The translations under genes and the position numbers were made by a program. The notes under the pieces are model-generated. The model made no database searches. It saw nothing but the letters and a program-made list of their open reading frames with translations, and was not told the origin of the DNA. Shown piece after piece: positions 1-5,839 of a DNA stretch of 7,951 nt (within the stretch, counting starts at the first letter, position 1; the number at the start of each line of letters is the position of its first letter). The stretch is from assembly GCA_937858165.1 (NCBI GenBank), contig CALLZA010000152.1, forward strand, positions 1 to 7,951, in the 5' to 3' direction. This DNA is from an uncultured Ardenticatenia bacterium (GTDB taxonomy: Bacteria; Chloroflexota; Anaerolineae; Promineifilales; Promineifilaceae).

Positions 1-99
1 CAGTGTGGCAGACGGAGTGGGTGGGATGTGATCGCAGCCCATGTGCCCGAGTGCGACGTGATAGCACGGTAGTACTAGAACAATCGGATTTTTTTTTTT
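1..99. other. non-genomic read tail before adapter
   Basis: This stretch lies outside the P7 end of the adapter, where no library molecule exists. It ends in a run of 11 T at 89-99 directly against the flow-cell sequence. Read in reverse, that is the poly-A that base callers emit after a read runs off the end of a short insert. The remaining bases show no coding or structural pattern I can recognise. It should be trimmed and not annotated. Confidence 0.85.
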
Positions 100-165
100 C
101 AAGCAGAAGACGGCATACGAGATCTAGTACGGTCTCGTGGGCTCGGAGATGTGTATAAGAGACAG
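100..165 (+). other. Illumina Nextera P7 adapter with i7 index and mosaic end (artefact)
   Basis: Bases 100-123 match the Illumina P7 flow-cell oligo. Bases 124-131 (CTAGTACG) occupy the i7 index position and, reverse complemented, give CGTACTAG, which I recall as the Nextera N702 index. Bases 132-146 match the Nextera read-2 primer part. Bases 147-165 are the 19-bp Tn5 mosaic end AGATGTGTATAAGAGACAG. Translation of this segment adds false N-terminal residues ending in CIRDS to the DUF305 reading frame. The identical adapter occurs inverted at the other end of the contig. Confidence 0.98.
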
Positions 166-658
166 CGAGCAGGCGGTGCAGATGGCCGCCCTGGTGTATG
201 ACCGCAGCGACGACCCGGCGGTGCGCTCGCTGGCCTTCGACATCCTGACGACGCAGCAGGGGCAAATCGGCATCATGAGCGGCTGGCTTGACGCCTGGGG
301 CGTACCCTGGACGACAACCGGGCCGCGTATGGCCTGGATGGGGATGCCGACCGAGGGGCTGATGCCCGGCATGGCCACGGCCGAGCAACTGGACGCCCTG
401 CGCGCCGCCGAGGGCGCGGCGGCCGACGTCCTCTTTCTGCAACTGATGATTCCTCACCACGTAGGTGGCGTTGACATGGCCGCAGCGGCCGCTGTCGACG
501 CCGAGCGCGCGGCGGTGCGCCAACTGGCGACAGCGATGGCCGAGGCGCAGACGAGCGAGATCGGCTATATGAATGAACTGCTGCTGGCGAAGGGGGCTGC
601 GCCGGTGGATGCTCCGGCGGTCGACGACGGTGGCGGCCATCAGCACACTGCGCCCTGA
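166..658 (+). CDS. DUF305 family protein, C-terminal part (5' truncated by contig end)
   Basis: This is the 3' portion of a DUF305 protein, a family of exported four-helix proteins with paired-His motifs often found beside copper-resistance and copper-trafficking genes. The genomic part starts with EQAVQMAALV, the sequence that normally follows the first HH motif, so the signal peptide and first motif are missing. The second motif, LMIPHHVGGVDMA, is intact (HH codons at 455-460). Between them is a Met-rich stretch, RMAWMGMPTEGLMPGM, of the kind thought to bind copper. The C-terminus ends in a short GGGHQH tail. The TGA stop is at 656-658. About 195 bp and a hairpin separate it from the PCuAC gene, so it may be a separate transcript with a related job. 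Upstream residues in this frame are translated adapter. Family assignment is confident; copper binding is inferred from family and context. Confidence 0.88.
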
Positions 659-662
659 TAAC

Positions 663-691
663 GCCGGTGGGCGGCTAGCCCATCGCCCGGC
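663..691 (+). terminator. stem-loop after DUF305 gene, possible terminator
   Basis: Five bases after the DUF305 stop the sequence folds as GCCGG (663-667) plus TGGGC (668-672), loop GGCTA, then GCCCA (678-682), a 4-base bulge, and CCGGC (687-691). That gives a 10-bp GC-rich stem. No T-run follows, so it is not a classical intrinsic terminator. It may act as an RNA 3'-end stabiliser or a weak terminator. Confidence 0.4.
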
Positions 692-764
692 AGCCCTAGC
701 ACAGCCGGCTACTCATCAGTCAGTTATCCGAACGGCATCCCCCTGAAGAGCGCGCTCTGACGCC

Positions 765-792
765 TTGCGTCATCGCCGCCGACAGGTACACT
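765..792 (+). promoter_or_regulatory. possible sigma-70 promoter of the copper/Fe-S operon
   Basis: TTGCGT (765-770), a 16-base spacer and TACACT (787-792) form a weak -35/-10 pair. Transcription would start near 799, giving a leader of about 55 bases before the PCuAC start. Match quality is modest (3/6 and 4/6). A perfect 12-bp palindrome AGAGCGCGCTCT at 747-758 lies just upstream of the -35 and could be an operator. Position is the main argument. Confidence 0.3.
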
Positions 793-841
793 ACAGAGCA
801 TAGTGGCGGCGCGCCGCGCTATTCGGCCGGCGGCGACTGCC

Positions 842-847
842 AAGGGG
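842..847 (+). promoter_or_regulatory. ribosome binding site deciding the PCuAC start
   Basis: AAGGGG is followed by a 6-base spacer and ATG at 854. This favours 854 over an upstream in-frame GTG at 803. The 854 start also places a normal lipoprotein signal peptide at the N-terminus. Confidence 0.6.
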
Positions 848-853
848 AACCCA

Positions 854-1312
854 ATGATGTTACGTCGTAGTCACAACCTGTTCCTACTACTCATCATCGT
901 TTTGCTGGCCGCTTGTGGCGGGGGCACGACGGACGAACCAGCCGCTACCGGCGGCATCACCATCGAGGAGGCGTGGGCGCGCCCTCCGGCCATGGCCGGG
1001 GGCAACGGCGCGGCCTACTTCCTGGTCCGCAACGATAGCGACACAGCCGACCGCCTTATCGCCGTGGCCAGCCCGCTGGCGATGGCCGAGATGCACGAGT
1101 CAGTCATGGCCGACGACGGTACGATGGCCATGAATGCGGTTGACGGCGTCGATGTACCGCCCAATAGCACCGTCGCCTTCGAGCGTGGCGGGCTGCACAT
1201 CATGTTCATGGGTGTGGACGAGCCGCCGGCCGTGGGCGACACGGTGGCGCTGACGCTAACCTTCGAGAATGCGGGGGAGATCACCATTGATGTACCCGTT
1301 CGCGCAGAGTAG
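854..1312 (+). CDS. PCuAC-type copper chaperone lipoprotein
   Basis: This is a 152-residue lipoprotein of the PCuAC family (DUF461), periplasmic or extracytoplasmic Cu(I) chaperones that deliver copper to CuA or CuB centres of haem-copper oxidases. Residues 1-20 form a signal peptide with a basic start and a Leu/Ile core, and the lipobox is LAAC with acylated Cys21. The copper site fits the family pattern H(M)X10MX21HXM: His81, Met93, His115 and Met117 have the exact spacing, with Glu82 where Met is common. Further Met residues (77, 80, 85, 91, 119) surround the site. WARP at 41-44 is also typical. ATG at 857 is an alternative start. It is the first gene of a four-gene run, and its end overlaps the likely start of the next reading frame. 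Family assignment is strong; the client enzyme is unknown and not in the window. Confidence 0.93.
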   Translation: MMLRRSHNLFLLLIIVLLAACGGGTTDEPAATGGITIEEAWARPPAMAGGNGAAYFLVRNDSDTADRLIAVASPLAMAEMHESVMADDGTMAMNAVDGVDVPPNSTVAFERGGLHIMFMGVDEPPAVGDTVALTLTFENAGEITIDVPVRAE

Positions 1313-1784
1313 CCCTTCCTGCCAAGACACACAGGGCGCAGAGAACGACAAGCAACCCGCTTTTTTGCGCCCCTGGCGTCCTTTGCGATCTTTGCGTGAG
1401 GTCTTAATCGGCCTGCTCCTGTTGCTGCTCCTGTTGCCCGCCTGCCGCCAACAGCCCGCGACCGACGAGGCCGCGGACGTGCAGGTCGTGCTGACCCCCG
1501 GCCCTGACTCGCTCGCCGTGGGGCCGATCACCTTCGACCTGACGCTGTGGGATGCCGACGGCCAGCCCATCGATGGCGCTGGGCCGGTGACGTTGCGCGG
1601 CGACATGAACCACGCCGGCATGAAACCAGTGCTGGCCGACGCTACGGGCACGGGTGGCGGGCAGTACACGGCCGACTTCGAGTGGACAATGGCCGGCGAC
1701 TGGACGGTTGCCGTCGAGGCCACGTTGCCCGACGGGCGCGTGAAGCGGGCGACATTCCCGTTCACGGTTGAGGCGGTCGAGTAA
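1290..1784 (+). CDS. YtkA/FixH-like lipoprotein, N-terminus uncertain
   Basis: The frame encodes a Leu-rich segment ending in the lipobox LLPAC (Cys codon 1443-1445). A single beta-sandwich domain follows, resembling YtkA-like and FixH-like extracytoplasmic proteins. The motif MNHAGMKP (Met codon 1605) is the family hallmark and a plausible copper ligand set (Met-x-His-x-x-Met). The domain ends in TFPFTVEAVE just before the TAA stop. The start is unsettled. ATG 1290 has an upstream GGGGGAG and overlaps the PCuAC gene by 23 bp, but puts 51 residues before the lipid Cys, which is too long for a signal peptide. TTG at 1383 or 1392 gives a normal one (MRSLREVLIG then eight Leu), and an ATG at 1269 is also open. 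The region between holds a TTTGCG 9-bp repeat that translates as repeated x-Leu-Arg, so the upstream extension is probably non-coding repeat DNA. The next gene follows with no spacer. Confidence 0.78.
   Translation: MYPFAQSSPSCQDTQGAENDKQPAFLRPWRPLRSLREVLIGLLLLLLLLPACRQQPATDEAADVQVVLTPGPDSLAVGPITFDLTLWDADGQPIDGAGPVTLRGDMNHAGMKPVLADATGTGGGQYTADFEWTMAGDWTVAVEATLPDGRVKRATFPFTVEAVE
1334..1372 (+). repeat. inverted repeat GGGCGCA/TGCGCCC
   Basis: GGGCGCA at 1334-1340 pairs perfectly with TGCGCCC at 1366-1372 across a 25-base loop containing a run of T (1361-1366). It lies between the PCuAC stop and the lipoprotein core of the next gene. It may be part of the same dispersed repeat as the adjoining 9-bp array, or an attenuator-like hairpin. 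Confidence 0.4.
1361..1396 (+). repeat. 9-bp tandem array, NNNTTTGCG x4
   Basis: Four consecutive 9-mers end in a TTTGCG-like core: TTTTTTGCG, CCCCTGGCG, TCCTTTGCG and ATCTTTGCG (one degenerate). I recall similar TTTGCG strings as dispersed intergenic repeats in Chloroflexota and some other environmental bacteria. Here the array is open in the lipoprotein frame and translates as FLR-PWR-PLR-SLR. That suggests a repeat that has entered the 5' end of a gene, or a false N-terminal extension. Confidence 0.65.
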
Positions 1785-3242
1785 GTGCCGCCCATCCGGC
1801 TGGACGAGATCGCCGTCAACGACGGTGGGGCGCTCTACCGGCCGCCGCCGCGCCACGATCTATTGCGCCGGCCGTTGCTCGGCCGCCTGCTGCGGGCGCG
1901 CAACGGCCGGCTGCTGTTGCAACTGCCGCTGCTACTCGTCGCCTTGCTGCTCATCTATGACGGGCTGACAGGGCCGCCGCTGGCGGCGCAAAATCTGGCG
2001 ACGGTCGGCGTCTGGGTTCACTATCGCGGGTTGGTCATGATCGCCCTGCTGCTGGTGGGCAACCTGTTCTGCATGGGCTGCCCGTTCGCACTGCCGCGCA
2101 CGCTGGCCCGACGGCTGAGCGGGCGCGGTCGGCGCTGGCCGAGGGCGCTGCGCAACAAGTGGCTGGCCGTGGCCGCCTTCGTCGCCTTCTTGTTCCTCTA
2201 CGAGTGGCTCGACCTGTGGGCCGGGCCGCGGCTGACGGCGGCGGTCATCATCGGCTACTTCGCCGGCGCGTTCGTGTTGGAGGCGCTGTTCGCCGAGTCC
2301 CCCTTCTGCAAGTACGTCTGCCCGCTGGGCACGTTCAACTTCGTCGCCGCCACCACCTCGCCGACGCAAATCACCGTCCGCGACCGCGACGTCTGCCGTA
2401 CCTGCCCCGGCAAGGAGTGCGTCAACGGATCGGCGCGTGTTCTGGGGTGTGGCACGGAGCTGTTCCCGCCAACGCTGCGCACCAATCTGGATTGCGTCTT
2501 CTGCCTCGACTGCGCCCGCGCCTGCCCCTATGACAACGTCGCCCTGGCTGTGCGCCCGCCGGGGCGCGAGCTGCTCGACGACGCCTGGCCGCGCCGCTGG
2601 GACGTGAGCTTTCTGGTACTGGTCTTCGCCTTCGCCGCCGTGGGCAACGCCTTCGGCATGGTGCCGCCGTTCTACGACCTGCTGGCCTGGCTGGCCGCGG
2701 CCCTGGGCACGGCCAACGAGGCGCTACTGCTAGCGCTGACGTTCGGGACGCTCTTTGTGGCCCTGCCGGTGGCCGTCGGGCTGGCCGCCGCCTGGCTTAG
2801 CCGGGCCGTCGTGGGGCGGGCCGAGCCGTTGCGCATCGCTTTCAGCCGCTTTGTGCCGGCGTTTGTGCCCCTGGCGGTGGCTATCTGGCTGGCCCACTAC
2901 GGCTACCACCTGGCCATCGGCGGGCTGGGCATTGTGCCGGTGACGCAGAGCTTCCTTCTGGCCCACGGTCTGAACTGGCTGGGGGACGCGCCCAACTGGG
3001 AGTTGGCGGCGCTGCTGCCCGGCGGCTGGCTGCTGCCGTTGCAGACGGCCGTCGTCCTGATCGGCTTCGGCCTGTCGCTGTTTGTTGGCCAACGCATCGG
3101 TCGCCGCGACTTCGATGATCCGCCCCTGGCCGCGCGTGCCCTGGCGCCCTGGCTGCTGGTGTTGCTGGGGCTGGCCGTGGCCGCGCTGCTGACGTTCAAC
3201 CTGCCGATGGAGATGCGGGGATCGATGTTGATGGGGGGCTGA
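1785..3242 (+). CDS. polytopic membrane 4Fe-4S protein, NosR/NapH/CcoG-like
   Basis: This is a 485-residue membrane iron-sulfur protein. GTG 1785 directly follows the previous TAA and TGA ends at 3240-3242. Hydrophobic segments lie near residues 44-60, 73-95, 126-145 and 151-170. At the ends of the second and fourth are CMGCP (Cys96, Cys99) and CKYVCP (Cys175, Cys179), the membrane-edge Cys pairs of NosR/NapH-type proteins. A soluble loop follows with Cys204, Cys207, Cys212 and Cys222, then a ferredoxin motif C-x2-C-x2-C-x3-CP (Cys237, 240, 243, 247), enough for two 4Fe-4S clusters. About five or six more membrane segments follow (275-293, 299-338, 356-377, 411-435, 450-472), with His371, His375 and His394. 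The tail is Met-rich. CcoG/FixG relatives reduce Cu(II) for oxidase assembly and NosR passes electrons to N2O reductase; with copper chaperones on both sides, a copper-linked electron-transfer role is likely. The exact subfamily and reaction are not certain. Confidence 0.87.
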   Translation: MPPIRLDEIAVNDGGALYRPPPRHDLLRRPLLGRLLRARNGRLLLQLPLLLVALLLIYDGLTGPPLAAQNLATVGVWVHYRGLVMIALLLVGNLFCMGCPFALPRTLARRLSGRGRRWPRALRNKWLAVAAFVAFLFLYEWLDLWAGPRLTAAVIIGYFAGAFVLEALFAESPFCKYVCPLGTFNFVAATTSPTQITVRDRDVCRTCPGKECVNGSARVLGCGTELFPPTLRTNLDCVFCLDCARACPYDNVALAVRPPGRELLDDAWPRRWDVSFLVLVFAFAAVGNAFGMVPPFYDLLAWLAAALGTANEALLLALTFGTLFVALPVAVGLAAAWLSRAVVGRAEPLRIAFSRFVPAFVPLAVAIWLAHYGYHLAIGGLGIVPVTQSFLLAHGLNWLGDAPNWELAALLPGGWLLPLQTAVVLIGFGLSLFVGQRIGRRDFDDPPLAARALAPWLLVLLGLAVAALLTFNLPMEMRGSMLMGG

Positions 3243-3784
3243 TGAAACTTCGTGCCATCTCTGTGTTCCTCGGTGTCCCTCTTCTCTTTATCATCACGCT
3301 CGTCGCCGACGCCCATGGCACGGGCACACCGCAACTGCTCAACGCGCCCGCCGGCCCGTATCTGCTGTCGGTCTGGACCGACCCCGACCCGCTGCGCACC
3401 GACGAGGCCCATGTCGTCGTTGCCGTGGTGGAGCCGGCCACGCAGGAGTTCATTGTTAGCGACGTGGTGGTGACGGTGAGGCTACGGTTGCTGGCCGACC
3501 CGACTGTGGAACTGGCGACGACGGCCGGGAGTGATGACACCAACCGCCTGCTGTTCGCCGCCGAGTTCAACGATCAGGTGACACCGGGGCGCTGGCAGGT
3601 AGGTGTGTCGGCCGCCGGCGCACGCGGCGCGAGCGACGAAGTAACGTTCGAGATCGACGTGGCTCCGGCGCGGGGGTTCAACTGGCTGTGGCTGGGCGTA
3701 GGCGGGTTGGCCGCGGCGGTGCTGCTCTGGGTGCTGGCGTCCATGCGCGGCGGTGCGGCGAGGCGTCGGCCGCGCGCCGGGTAG
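3242..3784 (+). CDS. secreted single-pass membrane protein, CopC/FixH-like (tentative)
   Basis: This is a 180-residue protein whose ATG overlaps the previous TGA by one base (TGATG), indicating translational coupling. Residues 1-24 are a signal peptide with an A-x-A site (Ala22-Asp-Ala24), so the mature protein would begin HGTGTPQLL. An extracytoplasmic beta-rich domain of about 120 residues follows, including SVWTDPDPLRTDEAHV and a final strand VTFEIDVAP. A membrane helix at about 147-168 and a basic cytoplasmic tail (RGGAARRRPRAG) complete it, giving type I topology. A mature N-terminal His recalls CopC, in which the first His is a copper ligand, but I cannot confirm the full CopC ligand set. 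It could instead be a FixH-like partner of the Fe-S protein. The gene is real; the function is inferred from position. Confidence 0.8.
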   Translation: MKLRAISVFLGVPLLFIITLVADAHGTGTPQLLNAPAGPYLLSVWTDPDPLRTDEAHVVVAVVEPATQEFIVSDVVVTVRLRLLADPTVELATTAGSDDTNRLLFAAEFNDQVTPGRWQVGVSAAGARGASDEVTFEIDVAPARGFNWLWLGVGGLAAAVLLWVLASMRGGAARRRPRAG

Positions 3785-3790
3785 CACCCC

Positions 3791-3807
3791 CTGCCCCAGC
3801 GGGGCAG
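3791..3807 (+). terminator. stem-loop after the copper/Fe-S operon
   Basis: CTGCCCC (3791-3797), loop AGC, GGGGCAG (3801-3807) form a perfect 7-bp GC stem six bases after the last stop codon of the operon. Only TTG follows rather than a T-run. It is in the right place for an operon 3' end but is not a canonical intrinsic terminator. Confidence 0.5.
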
Positions 3808-4101
3808 TTGAGTGGCGTCTTGGTAACATTCTTCCCGCTTTGCGCCGTTGTAATGTCGCGCGCCCCAAAATGCGGTATTAGCCCTACTCCCTCTTGCCCT
3901 GCTTCGGCGCGGCTATAGACCTGTTTTACGAACGCTGTTATGGTTAACTGCGGCTATATATGGGGGGTCCATGCCGCAAGCTCACCCATTTGTTGGCGCA
4001 TGACCGGGGGGTAACAGGCGCGGGTAGAATTGCTCTATTTTCTTAACATTGCCGATTCCTAAAAAATCGCCAGCTTTTAAGCCAAATAGAGGTGGCGGCC
4101 A

Positions 4102-4130
4102 TTGTCCCTAAGAGATGGTCATGCTAGAAT
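4102..4130 (+). promoter_or_regulatory. likely dnaA promoter (sigma-70 type, extended -10)
   Basis: TTGTCC (4102-4107), a 17-base spacer and TAGAAT (4125-4130) form a -35/-10 pair. The -10 matches the consensus at 5 of 6 positions and is preceded by TGC, giving an extended -10 element. Transcription would start near 4137, leaving a leader of about 226 bases before the dnaA ATG. A second TAGAAT at 4025-4030 lacks a suitable -35. Confidence 0.55.
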
Positions 4131-4275
4131 GGCTGGACATTGAGCGGCATCGTCCGCATCGCAGCCAGTCACTTGCTTACATCGTAGGGGAGCCTTGGCG
4201 ACGGTCACCACCGGGCAAAGGCCAACAAGACGATAAGGGAGCGGGACCCGGCCACTCAGTGTAGTTCGGACCTCC

Positions 4276-4294
4276 GTCTGTCTGTCAGTCTGTC
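4276..4294 (+). repeat. GTCT/CTGT short tandem repeat in dnaA leader
   Basis: GTCTGTCTGTC, then A, then GTCTGTC, make an interrupted tetranucleotide repeat in the predicted dnaA 5' untranslated region, about 70 bases before the start codon. Such tracts can vary in length by slippage. No function can be read from one copy. Confidence 0.6.
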
Positions 4295-4350
4295 GAAAAC
4301 AAAGAGCGGGCCAACCGAGGTTGTCGTGTGCCGGGCCGCGGCCGCTTGCC

Positions 4351-4356
4351 GAGGGA
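4351..4356 (+). promoter_or_regulatory. ribosome binding site of dnaA
   Basis: GAGGGA followed by a 6-base spacer (AGAGAC) precedes ATG 4363. This supports 4363 over an in-frame TTG at 4321 that would add 14 residues with no counterpart in DnaA. Confidence 0.6.
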
Positions 4357-4362
4357 AGAGAC

Positions 4363-5781
4363 ATGAACACCATCACCCTATCACCCGAGACCGCATGGAA
4401 AGCGGCGCTGGGTGAGTTGGAAATGCAGATGACGCGCGCCACGTTTACCACCTGGCTGCAAGGGACGCGGGCGCTGTCGTGGGCCAACGACGAGTTCGTC
4501 ATTGGCGTGCGCAACGACTTTGCCAAGGACTGGTTGGAGAACCGGCTTTACGATTTGATTGCCCGGACACTGTCGAGCGTCATCGGCCGCCGCACGTTGG
4601 TGCGCTTTGTGGTCTGGTCCGACGAGATCATCGCCCCCAAGACGACGATGACCAACGGCAACGGGCGGGTGGACCTGGTGCCCGCGCCGCCACGCGAACC
4701 GGCCCGGAATGGCCATACGGCCGAGGCCAACGGCAACGGCGCCCCCGACGAGAACGGCACGCTGAACCGCCGCTACACCTTTCCCGCCTTTGTCGTCGGC
4801 CCCAACAACCGGCTGGCCCACGCCGTGGCCCTGTCAGTGGCCGAAAGCCCCGGCCAGACCTACAACCCCCTGTTCATCTATGGCGGCGTCGGTTTGGGCA
4901 AGACCCACCTGCTGCACGCCATTGGCCACCGCTGCCGCCAGGACGGCTACCGCGCGCGCTACATCTCGGCCGAGACCTTCACCAATGACCTGGTCATGGC
5001 GATCCGCACGAAGCAGACGCCAGAGTTCCGCGAGCGCTACCGGACGGTCGATGTGCTGCTCATCGACGACATCCAGTTCATCGCCGGCAAGGAAGGGACG
5101 CAGGACGAGTTCTTCCACACCTTCAATGACCTCCACAGCCACGGCAAGCAGGTGGTCATCTCCAGCGATCGCTCCCCCAAGGCGCTGGCGACGCTGGAGG
5201 AACGGCTGCTGTCGCGCTTCGAGTGGGGATTGACGGCCGACATCCAGCCGCCGGAGGAAGAGACGCGCCGCGCCATTTTGCTGGCGAAGGCGGACGAGTT
5301 GGGCTGCCCCGTGCCCGACAGCGTCATCGAGTTCATCGCTCATCAGGTGCGACAGAACATCCGCGAGCTGGAGGGGGCGCTCAACAAGGTCATCGCCTAC
5401 GCCCAGCTGACCGGGGGGGCGATCGATCAGACGCTGGTCAACCGCGCGCTGGCCGACACACTGCGCCGCGCCGAGCGCGTCACGGTCGATCAGGTCATCG
5501 ACTTCGTTTGCCGCTACTACAACGTCACCTACGAGACGCTGGCCAGCAGCAGCCGCAAGAGCACCATCGCTTACCCGCGTCAGGTGGCCATGTACCTGGC
5601 GCGCACGGAGACGGAGGCGTCGCTGCCACAGATCGGTGTCCTATTGGGCAACCGCGACCACACCACGATTCTTCACGGCTACGAGAAGATTGCCGGACTG
5701 ATCGATATCGAACCCCAGTTGCGCCGCGACGTGCAGGAGATTAAGGCGATGCTCTATGAGCCAGCGCCGGTTGTTCATTAG
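4363..5781 (+). CDS. dnaA: chromosomal replication initiator protein DnaA
   Basis: This 472-residue AAA+ ATPase binds DnaA boxes at oriC and opens the origin. Domain I (about 1-85) starts MNTITLSPETAW and includes TFTTWL. A variable Asn/Gly/Pro-rich linker, domain II, spans about 92-134. Domain III has Walker A GGVGLGKT (174-181, Lys180), Walker B LLIDD (232-236), sensor I SSDR (267-270), the box VII arginine finger SRF (Arg285) and the sensor II region NIRELEGALN. Domain IV ends with the DNA-binding signature GNRDHTTILHGYEKI starting at residue 429. Length and all motifs are normal, so the protein should be active. It is transcribed alone from a promoter near 4102-4130, with no dnaN immediately downstream, and converges on purH. 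Its TAG stop sits inside the left arm of the intergenic palindrome. Confidence 0.99.
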   Translation: MNTITLSPETAWKAALGELEMQMTRATFTTWLQGTRALSWANDEFVIGVRNDFAKDWLENRLYDLIARTLSSVIGRRTLVRFVVWSDEIIAPKTTMTNGNGRVDLVPAPPREPARNGHTAEANGNGAPDENGTLNRRYTFPAFVVGPNNRLAHAVALSVAESPGQTYNPLFIYGGVGLGKTHLLHAIGHRCRQDGYRARYISAETFTNDLVMAIRTKQTPEFRERYRTVDVLLIDDIQFIAGKEGTQDEFFHTFNDLHSHGKQVVISSDRSPKALATLEERLLSRFEWGLTADIQPPEEETRRAILLAKADELGCPVPDSVIEFIAHQVRQNIRELEGALNKVIAYAQLTGGAIDQTLVNRALADTLRRAERVTVDQVIDFVCRYYNVTYETLASSSRKSTIAYPRQVAMYLARTETEASLPQIGVLLGNRDHTTILHGYEKIAGLIDIEPQLRRDVQEIKAMLYEPAPVVH

Positions 5782-5830
5782 GAGATAGGGATTAGGCAAG
5801 AGCACTCTTGCCTAATCCCTATCTCCTAAT
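5777..5830. terminator. perfect 26-bp inverted repeat between convergent dnaA and purH
   Basis: The arms at 5777-5802 and 5805-5830 are exact reverse complements with a CA centre. The left arm begins ATTAGGAGATAGGGATTAGG and the right arm ends CCTAATCCCTATCTCCTAAT. It fills nearly all of the 58-bp gap between the two convergent genes and includes the dnaA stop codon (5779-5781). A bidirectional terminator is the natural reading, although there is no long T-run. The GGGATTAG style resembles dispersed elements I recall from Chloroflexota intergenic regions. Confidence 0.75.
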
Positions 5831-5838
5831 CCCTTCCT
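5811..5838 (+). repeat. 14-bp tandem duplication beside the palindrome
   Basis: CCTAATCCCTATCT (5811-5824) is followed directly by CCTAATCCCTTCCT (5825-5838), with two differences, and then by CCTAG, which carries the purH stop. The second unit overlaps the outer end of the palindrome's right arm. The arrangement suggests growth of the element by duplication. Confidence 0.55.
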
Positions 5839-5839
5839 C

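Larger units (their letters stand above)
3785..4362. other. 578-bp non-coding region upstream of dnaA
   Basis: No credible gene was seen on either strand, and no tRNA or recognisable structural RNA. The first part holds a short GC stem-loop. The middle (about 3920-4130) is visibly richer in A+T than the flanking genes, including CTATATATGG at 3954-3963 and an A6 run near 4061-4066. A promoter lies at 4102-4130. The last part is a long dnaA leader with a GTCT repeat (4276-4294). I searched for TTATCCACA-like DnaA boxes on both strands and found none. Confidence 0.7.

Noticed and set aside
137..166. Start codon and first ten residues of the left reading frame
   Set aside because: These residues are translated adapter; the true N-terminus of the DUF305 protein is missing.
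1361..1396. 9-bp array as a CRISPR or iteron set
   Set aside because: Units are contiguous without spacers, only four copies, and no replication gene is nearby; it fits a dispersed repeat better.
1256..1819. 187-residue open frame on - strand
   Set aside because: It runs antisense across three well-supported copper/Fe-S operon genes, has no recognisable motif, and crosses the TTTGCG repeat.
4338..4345. GCGGCCGC palindrome before dnaA (also at 485-492)
   Set aside because: An 8-bp GC palindrome is expected by chance in DNA this rich in G and C and has no supporting context.
3785..4362. oriC upstream of dnaA
   Set aside because: No DnaA boxes were seen on either strand and no clear unwinding element; AT-richness alone is not enough.
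4137..4362. Structured RNA or riboswitch in the dnaA leader
   Set aside because: I found no recognisable riboswitch, tmRNA, RNase P or SRP core; only short GC-rich complementary segments.
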